Notes: generated by a model from the letters alone, not told the origin. Shown: positions 20,866 to 32,908, counted from the stretch's first letter. The stretch: 64,000 nucleotides of DNA from Sorghum bicolor (GCF_000003195.3 NC_012875.2:17430398-17494397), one strand, 5' to 3'. Program-made: numbers and translations.

Positions 20866-21759
20866 TCAATGATCAAGCCATATGCTGGGGTAATATCTCT
20901 TTAAATATTTGCCGTTCAATGCTCTGGGAAATTCAACTCCTTCGAGAGTTTCTAAGATATAGGCATTGCCAGGAGCAGATCGATTTATCCGATAGGGACC
21001 CTCCCAATTGGGAGACCACTTCCTAAATTTTGAACTTTTAGTCCCGATCGATAAGATTAGTTTCCATACTAAGTCTCCATCGGCAAACTCGTTAGCCTTT
21101 ACCTTCTTATCATACCATCTGACAACTCTCTTCTTATTTTCTTCTATACTTATCAAAGCCCTTAGCCGATGCCCTGCTAGATCATCCAACTCGTTTGTCA
21201 TCAAAGTAGTATAATCATCGGCAGCCAGTTGATCTTGAAAAGATAGTCGCCTAGACCCAGTTTTAATTTCCCAAGGTAGCACTGCATCATGTCCATACAC
21301 CAGCTGATAGGGTGAAACTTTGGTCGACCCATGACAAGCCATCCGATATGACCATAAAGCTTCATTTAACAACGTATGCCACCTCCTAGGATTTTCTTCA
21401 ACCTTCCGTTTAATGAGTTTGATAATTCCTTTGTTAGATGCTTCGGCTTGCCCATTAGCTTGAGCATAATAAGGAGAAGAATTTAATTCTTTAATTCCCA
21501 TACCGATTGCAAACTCATCAAACTCCCCTGATGTAAACATAGTACCCTGATCGGTAGTAATTATTTGAGGGATTCCAAATCGGTAAATAATATGCTCTTT
21601 CACAAAATCAATCATATTGGCCGATGTGACTTTCTTCAAAGGAATAGCTTCAACCCACTTGGTGAAATAATCGTTGGCAACCAATATGAATTTATGTCCT
21701 TTGCTGGATGGTGGGTAAATTTGGCCGATTAGATCAATAGCCCACCCCGGAACGGCCAA
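20866..21759 (-). CDS. Element A integrase core and C-terminus
   Basis: This is the Ty3/gypsy integrase catalytic core and C-terminal part. The acidic residues are seen in WAIDLIGQIYPPSSKG, TTDQGTMFTSGEFDEF and NGQAEASNKGIIKLIKRKVE, forming the D-D-E set. The C-terminal part has WYDKKVKANEFADGDLVW and the GPYRI block, ending in a normal stop at 20866 without a chromodomain, as expected for Tat. It joins DNA ends of the element to the host genome. The frame upstream changes near 21740, so the segment is part of a broken polyprotein rather than a free protein. Confidence 0.9.
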   Translation of the reverse strand: MAVPGWAIDLIGQIYPPSSKGHKFILVANDYFTKWVEAIPLKKVTSANMIDFVKEHIIYRFGIPQIITTDQGTMFTSGEFDEFAIGMGIKELNSSPYYAQANGQAEASNKGIIKLIKRKVEENPRRWHTLLNEALWSYRMACHGSTKVSPYQLVYGHDAVLPWEIKTGSRRLSFQDQLAADDYTTLMTNELDDLAGHRLRALISIEENKKRVVRWYDKKVKANEFADGDLVWKLILSIGTKSSKFRKWSPNWEGPYRINRSAPGNAYILETLEGVEFPRALNGKYLKRYYPSIWLDH

Positions 21760-21956
21760 GGTTTAATAATGGGATTCATGGCCGATGCGGGTGCCCTTTG
21801 AACATTGCCAAACTTCTGACATGCTTGACACCCCTTGAAATATTTAAAGCAATCTTCAAGTATGGTTGGCCAATAATACCCATTCCTCCTAATCATCCAT
21901 TTCATCTCAAAAGCCGACTGATGTGCTCCACATACTCCTTCATGGATTTCCCCCAT
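21729..21956 (-). pseudogene. Element A integrase zinc-binding domain
   Basis: The segment carries the integrase N-terminal HHCC finger: HEGVCGAHQSAFEMKW followed by CFKYFKGCQACQKFG. It reads in a frame different from the catalytic core, with a frameshift near 21740. Further upstream (21957-22244) the polyprotein continues in broken form, with several stops. Confidence 0.8.
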
Positions 21957-22244
21957 TAAACTTCTAGCCTCACCATCATCTAAGCATTTGAGAAGAACTC
22001 CATCAATTGTTCAATAATATAATTCATCCTCGAGGAGCACATACTTGGTGGCTTGAAACCGAACACGTCTCTTAACTTTCTTGGATGGATCCTTTAAATA
22101 ATCAACGATTTCTTTCCTCCAATCATCGGCACTGATTGCCGATATTGTGTTTAACATGGGCTGATATCCCGAGGCATGCTGAGCCAACCGATTGGCCTCT
22201 TCATTATACAGTCGAGGAATATGCTCTAATCGAAAATCCTTGAA

Positions 22245-22505
22245 TTACTTTAACAGTTGCATACTCCTTTCGTAACATGTTATTAAGACCTCACTTCGGC
22301 ATTCATAACTTCCAGCCAATTGATTTATAACCAACATAGAATCTCCAAAGATCTCAACAGCATTAGCATGAACCTCTTTTAACAACTCCAATCCCTTAAT
22401 TAAGGCTTGATATTCAGCTTGATTATTTGTCGACGTGGCAACAATCGGCAAGGAGAATTCATACTTCCTTCCCTAAGGGGAAATTAACACTATGCCGATT
22501 CCTGC
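22245..22505 (-). pseudogene. Element A second RNase H domain
   Basis: Following the first RNase H, the motif WTFFFDGSTCDRGQESA begins a second RNase H fold. It continues after a frame change with TSTNNQAEYQALIKGLELLK and EIFGDSMLVINQLAGSYECR. These are the Asp, Glu and Asp positions of an archaeal/plant-type RNase H. A second RNase H of this type after the ancestral one is characteristic of Tat elements. Confidence 0.8.
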
Positions 22506-23011
22506 CCCCGGTCACATGTGGATCCATCAAAGAAAAACGTCCAAGGCACAATTTCCAAAGCTTCCACTGCACCGCAATGTTGAGTTACAAAATCGGCTAT
22601 AATTTGTCCTTTAACCGCCTTAGCCGATTCGTAACGCAAATCGAATTCCGATAGTGCCAAAATCCATTTACCGATTCTGCCACTCATGATCGGCATGGAT
22701 AGCATATACCGGACCACATCATCTTTGCATATAACAGTGCATTCGGCCGATAGTAAATAGTGCCTCAATTTAATACATGAGAAATATAGGCATAAACATA
22801 ACTTTTCAATGGCCGAATACCTGGTCTCAGCATCAACCAATCTCCTGCTTAAATAGTAAATCACACGCTCCTTCCCTTCAAATTCTTGAATTAAAGCTGA
22901 GCCGATGACCATCCCATCGGTAGATAAATATAATCTGAAGGGCTTTCCTTGCTGAGGTGGAATCAGAACTGGAGGATTTACCAAATAATTCTTGATTTCA
23001 TCTAAAGCCAA
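22506..23011 (-). pseudogene. Element A connection and first RNase H
   Basis: The protein shows PFRLYLSTDGMVIGSALIQE and VIYYLSRRLVDAETRYSAIEK, the usual gypsy RNase H start. Here DAS is replaced by STDG, and the catalytic region has drifted. A frameshift separates it from the reverse transcriptase near 23005. Confidence 0.75.
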
Positions 23012-23829
23012 CTGTTGCTCTTTCCCCCTACAAACTCTTGATCGGCTTTCAATTTGAGCAAAGGACTGAAAGCACGAATTTTACTAGACAAGTTAGATAT
23101 AAATCTCCTGATAAAATTTACCTTGCCGATCAAGGACTGGAGCTCAGTTTTGTTGGTAGGAGCAACTATTTTGTTGATAGCATCAATGGATCTCCTACTA
23201 ATTTCAATCCCCCTTTGATGCACCATGAAACTAAGAAATTGCCCTGCCGATACACCAAATGCACACTTATTAGGGTTCATCTTTAAACCATGCTTCCTTG
23301 TGCATTCCAACACTTTTCGCAAATCGGCAAGATGTTTTATGAAATCCCCAGACTTAACCACCACATTATCAATATAAATTTCCACCAGCTTGCCGATGAA
23401 CTCATGAAAGATAAAATTCATAGCCCTCTGATAGGTAGCACCAGCATTTTTCAAACCAAAGGTCATGACTATCCATTCGAACAATTGAACATGACCAGGA
23501 CATCTAAATGCAGTCTTTGGAATATCTTCTTCAGCCATGAATATTTGATTGTACCCTGCATTGCCATCCATAAAGCTGATGATCCGATGCCCAGCCGTAG
23601 CATCAACTAGCAGATCGGCAACTGACATTGGGTAGCCATCCATCGGTGTAGCTTTATTGAGATTCCTGAAATCAATGCAAACCCGAAGCTTCCCATTTTT
23701 CTTGTAGACTGGAACAACATTGGAAATCCACTCGACATACCGACACTGCCGAATAAATTTAGCTTCAATAAGTTTGGTTATTTTGGCCTCAATATCAGGA
23801 AGAATATTAGGATTACACCGGCGAGCTGG
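23002..23829 (-). pseudogene. Element A reverse transcriptase
   Basis: Conserved gypsy RT blocks appear on the minus strand: VYKKNGKLRVCIDFRNLNKA, SFMDGNAGYNQIFM, KTAFRCPGHVQLFEWIVMTF, GLKNAGATYQRAMN and the active site. The active site reads YIDNVVVKS: the family motif is YIDD, so the second catalytic Asp is replaced by Asn. GLKMNPNKCAFGVSAGQFLS and a thumb-like region follow. A TAG just upstream (at about 23833) follows the SRFRPHQ segment and breaks the polyprotein. RT copies the element RNA into DNA; this copy should be inactive. Confidence 0.85.
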
Positions 23830-24761
23830 CTATTGATGTGGCCGAAATCTAGACTTGATGGGTAACCGATGTTCAACAATCGATCGATCTAAACCAGGCA
23901 TCTCAGTATAATCCCAAGCAAAGCAATCTTTATATTCCTTTAACAAATCAGTTAACTGCTGCTTACACTCAGAATTTAACTTAGCACTAATAAAAGTAGG
24001 CCTAGGCTTATCACCACTTCCTATATCTACTTCTACTAAATCATCGGCCGATGTGAACCCTTGACCTAACTTTCCATCATCGGTGAACCTATCCATTAAA
24101 ACTCCTCATCAGAACCGACTGCTTGGATCGGTGGAATCTCATAATCGGCAACTTTGAGGAAATCCTTCTCCCAAATTTCTCCCGAGATACACCTAGTCCT
24201 CTCATAGGTATCTGCCTCTGCCGATGCGATGACATAAGAAGAATCTCCCGGGACAATCTCAATCTTGTCACCTACCCACTGAACCAAGCATTGGTGCATC
24301 GTCGACGGGATGCAACAATTGGCTTGAATCCAATCTCTCCCTAGCAGCAGATTGTAGGCACCTTTCCCACTGATCACAAAAAAGGTCGTCGGCAAGGTCT
24401 TGCTGCCGATGGTCAATTCGACGCATATTGCTCCCTTAACTGGAGACACATTCCCTTCAAAATCTTTTAGCATCATATCGGTCTTGGTCAAATCTTGATC
24501 TCCTTTTCCAAGCTTCCGATAGACTACATATGGCATGATGTTGATAGCAGCTCCACCATCAATTAATATCTTGGTCATTGGCTGACCATCAACCCTTCCT
24601 TTGACAAACAAAGCTTTAAGATGCTGCCTTTCATTATCGGCAGGCTTTTCAAAGATAGCTGTCATCGGATCTAGAGCCAACTGAGCTATCTGGTCGGAAA
24701 ACTCCAACTCCTCATCATCATTGGATGGCACAAGGAATTCCATTGGCAACATAAATACCAT
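23830..24761 (-). pseudogene. Element A aspartic protease and RT linker
   Basis: The protease region (24761-24096) holds TKILIDGGAAINIMPYVVYR, a Tat-style retropepsin site with DGGA in place of DTGS, then TFFVISGKGAYNLLLGRDWI, the second retropepsin strand. The linker (24096-23830) contains CFAWDYTEMPGLDRSIVEHR, the conserved start of the Tat RT domain. A stop after DEEF separates protease and linker. The region upstream reads SKGENSGQSRDQQQPDPKGK up to the B insertion. Confidence 0.8.
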
Positions 24762-24842
24762 GTTAACATCTGCTGATGGCCTTTTCCCTTTAGGATCTGG
24801 TTGTTGCTGATCCCTAGACTGGCCAGAGTTCTCTCCCTTGCT

Positions 24843-24847
24843 TAGCT
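24843..24847. repeat. TSD of element B, left copy (TAGCT)
   Basis: TAGCT lies directly before the LTR start TGTCACAG at 24848. The identical 5-mer follows the other LTR end at 63336-63340. This proves that A sequence on both sides was one piece before B inserted. Confidence 0.95.
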
Positions 24848-27800
24848 TGTCACAGAACCGACCAAATTATAAGAGTTCAAGTGTAGAAACGATCGACAAG
24901 CAATCAAGTTTCCAAACTTGAGCCCATATAATCCCGGTAGTCAACTGAAATCACGAAGGACTTCAAACCAACTTGCAACAAACCAAGATCGTAATAGCTC
25001 TGCACAACACAGCGAATGTTACATAGTCATTCATTGCCGTCGAAGCGGCACCACATCAGAGTTACTTAGTTATTACAACACATGTTTGTAGTAGCGGAAG
25101 CAAAATAATTTACACACACTTTCCAAAGTTCAGTTCATAAGTTCTTGTTATAGCCAAAGTCGTACACCATCCATCCAAAAGCAGCAGGTACGAGTTGGTT
25201 AGAGAACCGTGCCCAACGGTTAGTCCTCATCCCCAGCGGGATGGAGACAGGTCTTGCAGAAGCCATCATAAAAGATATCATCTGCAATAGGTGGGAATAA
25301 ACCCTGAGTACGAGAATGTACTCAGCTAGACTTACCCGTCTAGTAAAACATAAAAGACACCAAGGATCATGCAAGGCTAAAATCAAGTGGAGCTGGTTGA
25401 CTCAACATTTGCCAAAAGCTTAAATTATAACTACAATGTTGTGAGAGCGTTATATTAATCATCATTAGCCTACCACTAGATTAGCACCTGTACTAAAGCA
25501 CTTCACTTGACTATTACAAGCAATAATAACCATATCAAATTCATCATAGGTTCTCCTTGCTATCATCATTATCACGAACCAAGTTCATTAGTGAATGCTA
25601 CGTTTGCCGCTGCTCTGTCATGTTCTCACTAACCGGGAGAGACAGCGATTCGAATCGAATTCCTATCCAGCTGGAGGGGTATTCCTAGCACTCACCCAAG
25701 CATCCCCCGTCGGAGAGCCAACGGGTCACCTTTGGTACGACTCAGGAATCGCGGTTTCGATCAGCGCCGCACTCCCAGGGCTACCACTCTGCCAGGGAGG
25801 CCAGGAATTTTAACTCACCTGCCTTTGGGCTTACGCCAATGGTCCCCCGCACACCGCACTTCCTCCGGTAGTGCGCACTTTATACTTATCGGCCTTCCAG
25901 CCTAAGTCATATTACTAGGCTTCGCGGTCGGAACGAGTTATCCGGCCAACTAAGTGTTAGGCATGCGTTCAACATGACAAGAGGACGTACAACGGTCGGT
26001 CCTTAGCCGCCACAGACGGAGTTACTACAACCTTGCAAAACTCCGCCCGACTTAAGTCAATTTAATCAGGTTCCATCCATGATAGTACATATAGTCCATC
26101 GTGATCCGACATAACCCTATATCGCGCAGGTGACAGGATATCACCCGACTTCTACCGATTAAAGCATGGCTAAGCTGCTACTCAATCCTAACTCTATAAC
26201 CAGGTAGTGGTAAGATATCTGGACAAGGAATGAGTAAAATGCAGCAAAGGTTTCATCACAACTCCTATACTTAAATGCATCAATAGATATAACATATTCA
26301 AGTAAACTTTCGAAAATAAAGGGAGACTTAGGATGCTCCGGGGCTTGCCTTTCACGAACGAAGCTGGTTCATGGTTCGGGCACTCAACTTCTTCTTCGGG
26401 CTCCTCGAGTCTGGCTTGCTGGACCTCCACCTCCGGGTTGCCCTCCTAGCCTTCGGGGTTCACTTGAAGCTCGTAGGAGGCGGTCGCGTCCGGTACACCT
26501 ATTGCATGCTCGATGAATAAGAAAATGTGCATACTAAAGGATGAATGCTTGACACATAATTAAATTCACTGGACACTCATATACGGAGTAACGGTTATCA
26601 CAAGTTCACACAAGATAGTAAGTTAACTTAGCCAAAATCTACCAAGATAACCTATAAACAGCAAGCATTACATAAAGAACATCTCAGAAAACAGGTCATA
26701 ACTAATCTAGACAGATCCAACAAACCTAAGTGAGGACATTATGGAAAGCTTATGAAATTGCCTACAAATCATCTTTAAAAATAACCGCAAGATTCATAAG
26801 TTAAACAAGCCTTATAAACAAAGTTCCAGGTTCTGTCCCAGAAAAACAGAAAGCACCTATTTCTGGAATCCAACTTGGAACAGCCATTACTTTCAAACTA
26901 CTGGACTAAATGATCCCAAAATTAAACCACAGCTAGTTCATAAAGTTTACAACAACTTTGATTTAGACAAGTCTTCCAGATAACCAAGTTTTTAATAAGC
27001 AAAGATTGAATTACTTCCTTGCTGTCCAGAACAGCTTTTAACCCTGCAATTAATTATTTGATGACATGGCCAACACATAATCAGTGTCAACCACATGACT
27101 TATAAGCACAAACATATCATAAGGTTACCAGAACATCATATGATAACTTCTAAACATTTGTTAACAAGGCCTTTAATAATTTAATTCTATAAAAGAGCAT
27201 AATTACAAGATACTAGCAAAAGTACTCAGAAAAATCTATAAAAATTACACAAGCACAAGCAGAGCATGGTGACATCACCATAAAATTTTCAGATCAAAAG
27301 CACATGCCAAACTCAAGATAAGCATTTAACATGTGACAAGGTATTTATTTCATAAATTCAGAAACATGGCTTATATGGTGTCAAACAACAGATTTCAGAT
27401 TATTTACATGTTACCAGTACCATAAACAAGTTTGTCACCAAAGTGGAGCATCAGCATAATCACCAATGATTTATTATGATTTTAATAAGAAAACAAGCCA
27501 TATCTCAATCATAAATTACATATCATAGATGCAGTACTCAAAAAGTCATGAAATATTCATCATAGCATTCTAGTACTACACAGAGACTACCATAAAAATT
27601 TCATGGCAAAAGGAGCAGTATAACAAAAGATATGAATTTACTCATGAATAACAAGATTAAATCCTAATAAATATTTTTCCCAGAAAATATGGTCCATTTA
27701 ATTTTTTAATAAAAACTAGCCATCTCAAGGAACATCACAAAATTGGTTTCGCAATTTTTGGATCACCAGAACCAGAGATATGATTTTTGCAAGAAATCCA

Positions 27801-29432
27801 AAAATCTGGAATTTGAATAAAAGGAAGGAGGAGACCGTTGAGTCACTAACAACGGGTCCCGCGCGTCAGCGACCCAGAGAACAAGGGACTCCTTCGCCGG
27901 CAAATGCTCGCCGACGGTGAGCTTCTCCGGCGGATCCAAGGGCACCAGCGTGCTCCTGGAGTGATTCCGCATCGATGAAGGTAAGTGGCGCTAGGGTTTC
28001 GGCTACGGAGAGGGGTCGCCGTCGGCCATGGCGGCACGGCGGAGCTACCCCGGCTTACGCCGGCCATCTCCGACCGGTAGAGCGTCGGGGAAGGGCGGTT
28101 TAAGCATCAGCGAGTTAGCGCGGAGCTTTCTAGGTACAAACGCCTAACCCTAATGGCTCCGGTGAGTCTGCTCACGTGCAAGGTACTCGTCGGCGGTGAG
28201 CACGACGGTGCGGCGGCCGTGTTCCCGCGCGACGGTGATGCCTCAGCCGTAATGGCATGGCGTGGACCGACATCAAGACCTAAGCCGACCTTAACGCGAC
28301 TCAGAAGGGAGAAAGGAAGCAAGGATGGAGCAGCAGCGAGGTTCGCCGGAATCGGTGTCGCGACGGCCGTGAACCCGACGACGACGAACTCGCGAAATGT
28401 CGCTCACCTCAGGGAGATCTCGTCCAACCGAGGGGTGGAGAAGATGTAGGAGCTCGAGGCGAACTTGGAGACGCTCGGAGGCGAAGCAAAATGCAGAGGC
28501 GAGGGCGCGAGGAGCTCGCGAAGTTCTCGGCGGCAATGGCGACGGCGTTTCCGCCTGGCGGAGCGCGAGAGAGAGGAAGGAAGAGAGTGGACGGGCGCTG
28601 AGTGAGTGCGGGGCGTCGTGGCATCCATGCCAACGCCGACGACCTGACGAGCGGGGCTAACACCGGCGTACGGGCGCCAACTGGCGGACAGATGTCGCGC
28701 TGGGCGTCCACGACGGCGAGCTCGGTTCTGAATCAGGCGACGCGATCACCGTCTGACAGAGCAACTTCGACGGCGATTAACTCCCAAACCAAAACGAGTT
28801 AGGAGATGATGTAGTTGACAAAGTTGGAGTACTAGCTAAGTTCTACATCTTTGTCAACTGGAGCAAGAGCCAAATCAGCCTGGACTGAGAGATATGAGAT
28901 TTCCAAAATCGTTCGAGCAAACTGCTCGTGCCAGGACTTAGCCAAAATCGACTAAGTGCTAAAACAGCACCCAAAACTGCCTTGTAGGTCACTTTTGAGC
29001 TAGATGTGGTCATTTTCATGAGATGGCCATAAAATAACTTTTGTTCCATATAAAATTTTCTACAACTTTGGTATAGAAAGTTTTGACATGAACACATTTT
29101 ATGAAACACTTTTTAAAAGCCTAAGCAAAAGAGGTTTCTAGGGCCTATTTGAGTAAGTATGACTTAAGTGATTATTTTGGGGAAATGATCAACATGAACA
29201 TTGTTCCTAATGTTGAATTAAGCATAGATAAACTAATTACCAAGGCATAACACACAAACATGAGTATGGTTCACACAAACATAAGCATAGGAAGCCTATT
29301 TAAACAACTTAAATCACATTTTTACATAGAATGACATGGCTCAAGGTAGATGATGATCATGATATGCTTGAGAGACTAATGATGCTCATGTTATGCATAT
29401 GATTTATGCAACCATAACACTGGGGTGTTACA
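24848..29432 (-). repeat. 3' LTR of element B (intact, 4585 bp)
   Basis: A very long LTR with sharp ends. A GC-rich block (27830-28780) with many overlapping ORFs in all frames probably covers the leader/promoter-proximal part. No ORF there has a family signature, and the same frames are broken differently in the other LTR. A hairpin is present at 28813-28859. The rest is A/T-rich without genes. Confidence 0.92.
28813..28859. other. Hairpin in the B LTR
   Basis: AGTTGACAAAG (28813-28823) pairs with CTTTGTCAACT (28849-28859). The pairing extends imperfectly to about 19 bp per arm, with a short loop. The same arms occur in the other LTR at about 62716-62762. Confidence 0.8.
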
Positions 29433-29446
29433 GCCCTCCCCCCTTA
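29433..29446 (-). promoter_or_regulatory. Polypurine tract of element B
   Basis: The coding strand reads TAAGGGGGGAGGGC directly before the LTR start TGTAACACC. It identifies the left LTR as the 3' LTR. Confidence 0.9.
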
Positions 29447-29474
29447 CAAAAATCTCGTCCCGAGATTTGAAAGC

Positions 29475-30321
29475 TTACTGATTTTCGAAGAATGTTTTGT
29501 AAACTTCTTTTAAATAATGCTCCGTCTCCCAAGTGGCATCTTCCTCCCCGTGGTTACTCCACAACACCTTGTAGAACTTAACCACACGATTACCAGTCAC
29601 CCGTTCCTTGCGGTCAAAAACCGCTACAGGTTTTTCGTGATACACCAAGTCTGACTTCAACTTGATATCCCAAACTTCCACTCGTTCCTCCGGAACACGA
29701 AGGCACTTCTTTAATTGAGATACGTGGAAGACAGGAAAAATAGCTCGAAGCTCAACTGGGAGTTGAACTTTGTACGCCACATCCCCTTTCCTTTCAAGAA
29801 TCTGATAGGGTCCCACATAACAAGGTGCAAGCTTTCGCTTGACTCCGAACCTTTGTACACCCTTCATCGGAGACACCTTGATATACACATGGTCACCGAC
29901 TGCAAACTCAATCGGCTTCCTTCTCTTGTCAGCATAACTTTTCTGACGAGCTTGAGCAGCTTCCAGATGTTGCTGGATGGTAAGGACTTGCTGCTCTGCT
30001 TCGTTCACGAAATCGATGCCATAATACCTTCGCTCCCCGGATTCTACCCAATTCAACGGGGTTCGACACTTTCGACCATACATGGCTTCAAATGGAGCCA
30101 TCTTGATACTCTCCTGATAACTATTGTTGTAAGAGAACTCAGCTAATGGCAACCACTTAACCCAAGAACCCTTTGAAGAGAGAGCACATGCCCTCAACAT
30201 GTCTTCTAGGATTTGGTTGACTCGTTCAGTTTGACCTGCCGTTTGGGGATGATAAGCAGAACTACGGACTAAGTGAGTACCAATCTGCTCATGTAGACAC
30301 TCCCAAAAACGGGCAGTGAAC
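29475..30321 (-). pseudogene. Element B integrase C-terminus with chromodomain
   Basis: This part resumes the integrase after the C1 insertion. It has HLVRSSAYHPQTAGQTERVN with the catalytic Glu, then FSYNNSYQESIKMAPFEAMY and YADKRRKPIEFAVGDHVYIK. The carboxyl end is a chromodomain-like segment, KFYKVLWSNHGEEDATWETE, ending at 29475. Chromodomains of this position define chromoviruses and direct integration towards particular chromatin. The reading frame itself is intact; the break is the C1 element inserted between the second catalytic Asp and the Glu. Confidence 0.9.
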
Positions 30322-31764
30322 TGTTGGGTATTCTTAACATCATTACCAAGAGTAGACAGTTTTCTAATTCTAGCCAAAAATGCCAAACCTATCCCTCACA
30401 CCACTTAAGCCAAGTTGTCATCCCCAGCATGACATGAGAGACGCGGTATTGAAATATGCAATTGCTCTTCTAAATAAATAATGAATGGGATCTGCAAGCG
30501 CACAGATTAATACCGATGTAGCATTTTAACCGGGAAGTATTCCAGGTATCGTTATTTATATTTTTACCACTGGGAAGGGATTAGCAATCATCAATATTGA
30601 TTACAGAATAGAATATGAGATTGAGTATCTATCATTGCATGTATAATTGAGAACATTTATCTAACTGTTTCATACAGGGGTAAGTGTCACATAAAAGATA
30701 TATGAAGTAATGAATAGTGACAAAGATAATTAATCTGATCAGCCACATATAAATATGATAAGCACCTCAATTAGATACTCTAGAAAGTCATTAGCATGGT
30801 ATTAGAACGAACTACAAGAATATTTCCTAAGTTATTCTCAACTATATAGTCTAGCATTATCATAATTAGTGCAAGCATACTTAGCAATCATTGCAAGACA
30901 AAACTACGCCCATGCATAGTGATATTAGCAAGGTAAATGAGAAACATAGCAATCACTCCTCTGTAATAATATTGCTCTGCCAGCCCAATACACGAGAGGG
31001 GGACTATATAAGAATCAATGAAGCTGTCACTATCACGAACTACCCCACGATGTGGCATATTGGGTACAATCGCAGATAAATACGGTATAAGCACCACGCC
31101 TACACAATATCTATCATTTACCCATGGATCCGATGGATAAATGCTATACGATCCTAAGCATGTATATAGATCCAATCTAACTAAGCCAAGTACATAACTA
31201 TGATAAACTAAGAACAATATAATCCTGAATATAAACAAGTAGAGCAAAGTCATAAGCAATATATTGAAGTAGAACAAAGTCATATTCATAATATTGAATA
31301 ACAAAGATGATTAGAAGAACAATTAGAAGCATAATTAGAGAATTACCAAGAATCCTCTTGACAGATCCGGAAACCAATTGAAGATTGACTCCTTCTAGTT
31401 CTAATCCTATGTAGCTATGCTAATCTAGATGTCTAATTGATGTGGTGGCTCTAATCTTGATCAGAGGCTTCATCTCCCTCGAAGAATAATGAATTAGGGT
31501 TGAGAGGCTCTCTCCTCCAGGGGCCAGGGGGTCTGGTTTTATAGTCCCTTCAAGTGAATATGGGCCGTTGGATCAAACCGATATTGATTGAACGGTTATC
31601 CTTGATCCTTTAGGTCAGTGGAGATCTCCCACGAAACAGAGTCCTGTTTGGTCTCCAAGTCAGGGCGGGCGCCTAGGGAAGGAGGGCGGGCGCCCTGCCT
31701 GTGGCCCCTTTCGGCCTCCGCTTTCTTCCCGTGGCTTCTGGAGTCTTCTAGATGTAAGATAATT
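30322..31764 (-). repeat. Truncated 3' LTR of C1
   Basis: It matches the right LTR from its CCCAACA end up to about the AAGATAATT at 31764. It then joins internal sequence through a few filler bases. The first roughly 200 bp of the LTR, including the TGTTGACGG terminus and the polypurine tract, are deleted. A TATAAAA box is at 31537-31543. Confidence 0.85.
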
Positions 31765-32908
31765 CCTGTAGAAGTAGCATATATCAGTGAACGTGCAAGT
31801 GAATCTTGATTTAACCACATGACAAGCTCCTAAGGGTCTACACAGCTTGACCACACTCAATGCTCATAAACAGTAAAAAGTAAATGTGTGGCTCAAAGTC
31901 TAGCAAGCATGTATATATGGCTTTGGTAGGAATTTAAACTCTCATCATACAGGAAGTCATCATGCAACATTTTAAAGATTTTTAAAGATGAAATTCTTTA
32001 GAATTCTAGCATCTCTAGGAACAGATAAACAGCAGCTCAACCTTCCCATATCGTATCCGTTAACAACTTAGACTTCAGATCAAGTTTTCATCCCACAAGT
32101 TTAGGTCAAGAGCAAGCTTTAAATTATAACAGTTATATCTAAACTGGAGAGAGAACTTAAAATGTGCAAATTAGGCAGAGCAACTATTCATCATATCCAT
32201 GCTAGAGTTTTATTTAGATACAGATTAGCATAGCCACTTTATTTATTTATTAAACACACTAAGCAAAAGATATATATATATATAAGCACAAAATCTTTAT
32301 TTGGTTTTTCATAGTTATATATATTTATATTCTAATATAATATAAGTATAAAGATAGATAGAAATACTTATCGGGATAAATGGGGGTGCTCTCCTCCAAG
32401 CTGAATTTTGACGTAATTTTCCTTGATGTAGCTAGCAGGTGGCAGAGGTGTATTTTAAAGTCGGCAGCATTCTGACAGCGATTAGAATGTCCTCCGTCTG
32501 CTAGTCTTCTTGATTCTTAAATTCTGTGGAGCTCAAATAGACAGCAAAGCTTGTGGAACTGATTAAGTGTTAGCATAAATATCTAGCCTTTATCATGTTG
32601 AGACTCCTCAATAACTATTACTCCTATTTTTATATTTTCATTTTATAAAGCAGAAAAGAAATATTTATTTTATTTTTATGCCACCACAGTGAATGTACTT
32701 ATGGGTTTTATGCCACTCGTATACTCACATGGGGCTTACTGTTTTTTAACATTTTTATTTTTATTTTTAAGATAGTATGAACATGATTAACTAAGTAAAC
32801 TATTTTAAAATAATTAAAAGGGAAAGGATAACTACCAAGTTTACCTCTTGGCAAGGAGTTCGGTGTTTTTAAGTCCTCCGAACGGGACTCTCCATTTTCT
32901 CAATTGTC
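31765..32908 (-). other. C1 3' non-coding region
   Basis: A/T-rich sequence matching the 3' untranslated part of C2 (56109-57130). It contains the PPT-like AGCTTGGAGGAG (32391-32402, minus strand) and a short AT microsatellite at about 32269-32284. No gene is seen. Confidence 0.8.

Larger units (their letters stand above)
16243..24847 (-). mobile_element. Element A: Tat-lineage gypsy retrotransposon, 3' part
   Basis: This is the 3' half of a minus-strand Ty3/gypsy element. From right to left it holds protease, reverse transcriptase, RNase H, a second RNase H, integrase, an antisense gene, a polypurine tract and the 3' LTR. A dual RNase H and an antisense extra gene between pol and the 3' LTR are hallmarks of the Tat lineage. 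The element continues at 63336 after the insertion of element B; the TAGCT at 24843-24847 is one copy of B's target duplication. The 5' LTR lies outside the window. RT active-site change, stops and frameshifts make it non-functional. Confidence 0.9.

Noticed and set aside
27763..28802. Several ORFs in the GC-rich block of the B LTR (and 61678-62705)
   Set aside because: They overlap in many frames, differ between the two LTR copies and have no known domain. GC-rich leader sequence explains them.
32269..32284. AT dinucleotide run
   Set aside because: Simple microsatellite in A/T-rich retrotransposon 3' sequence, also present in C2 and D. No function is implied.
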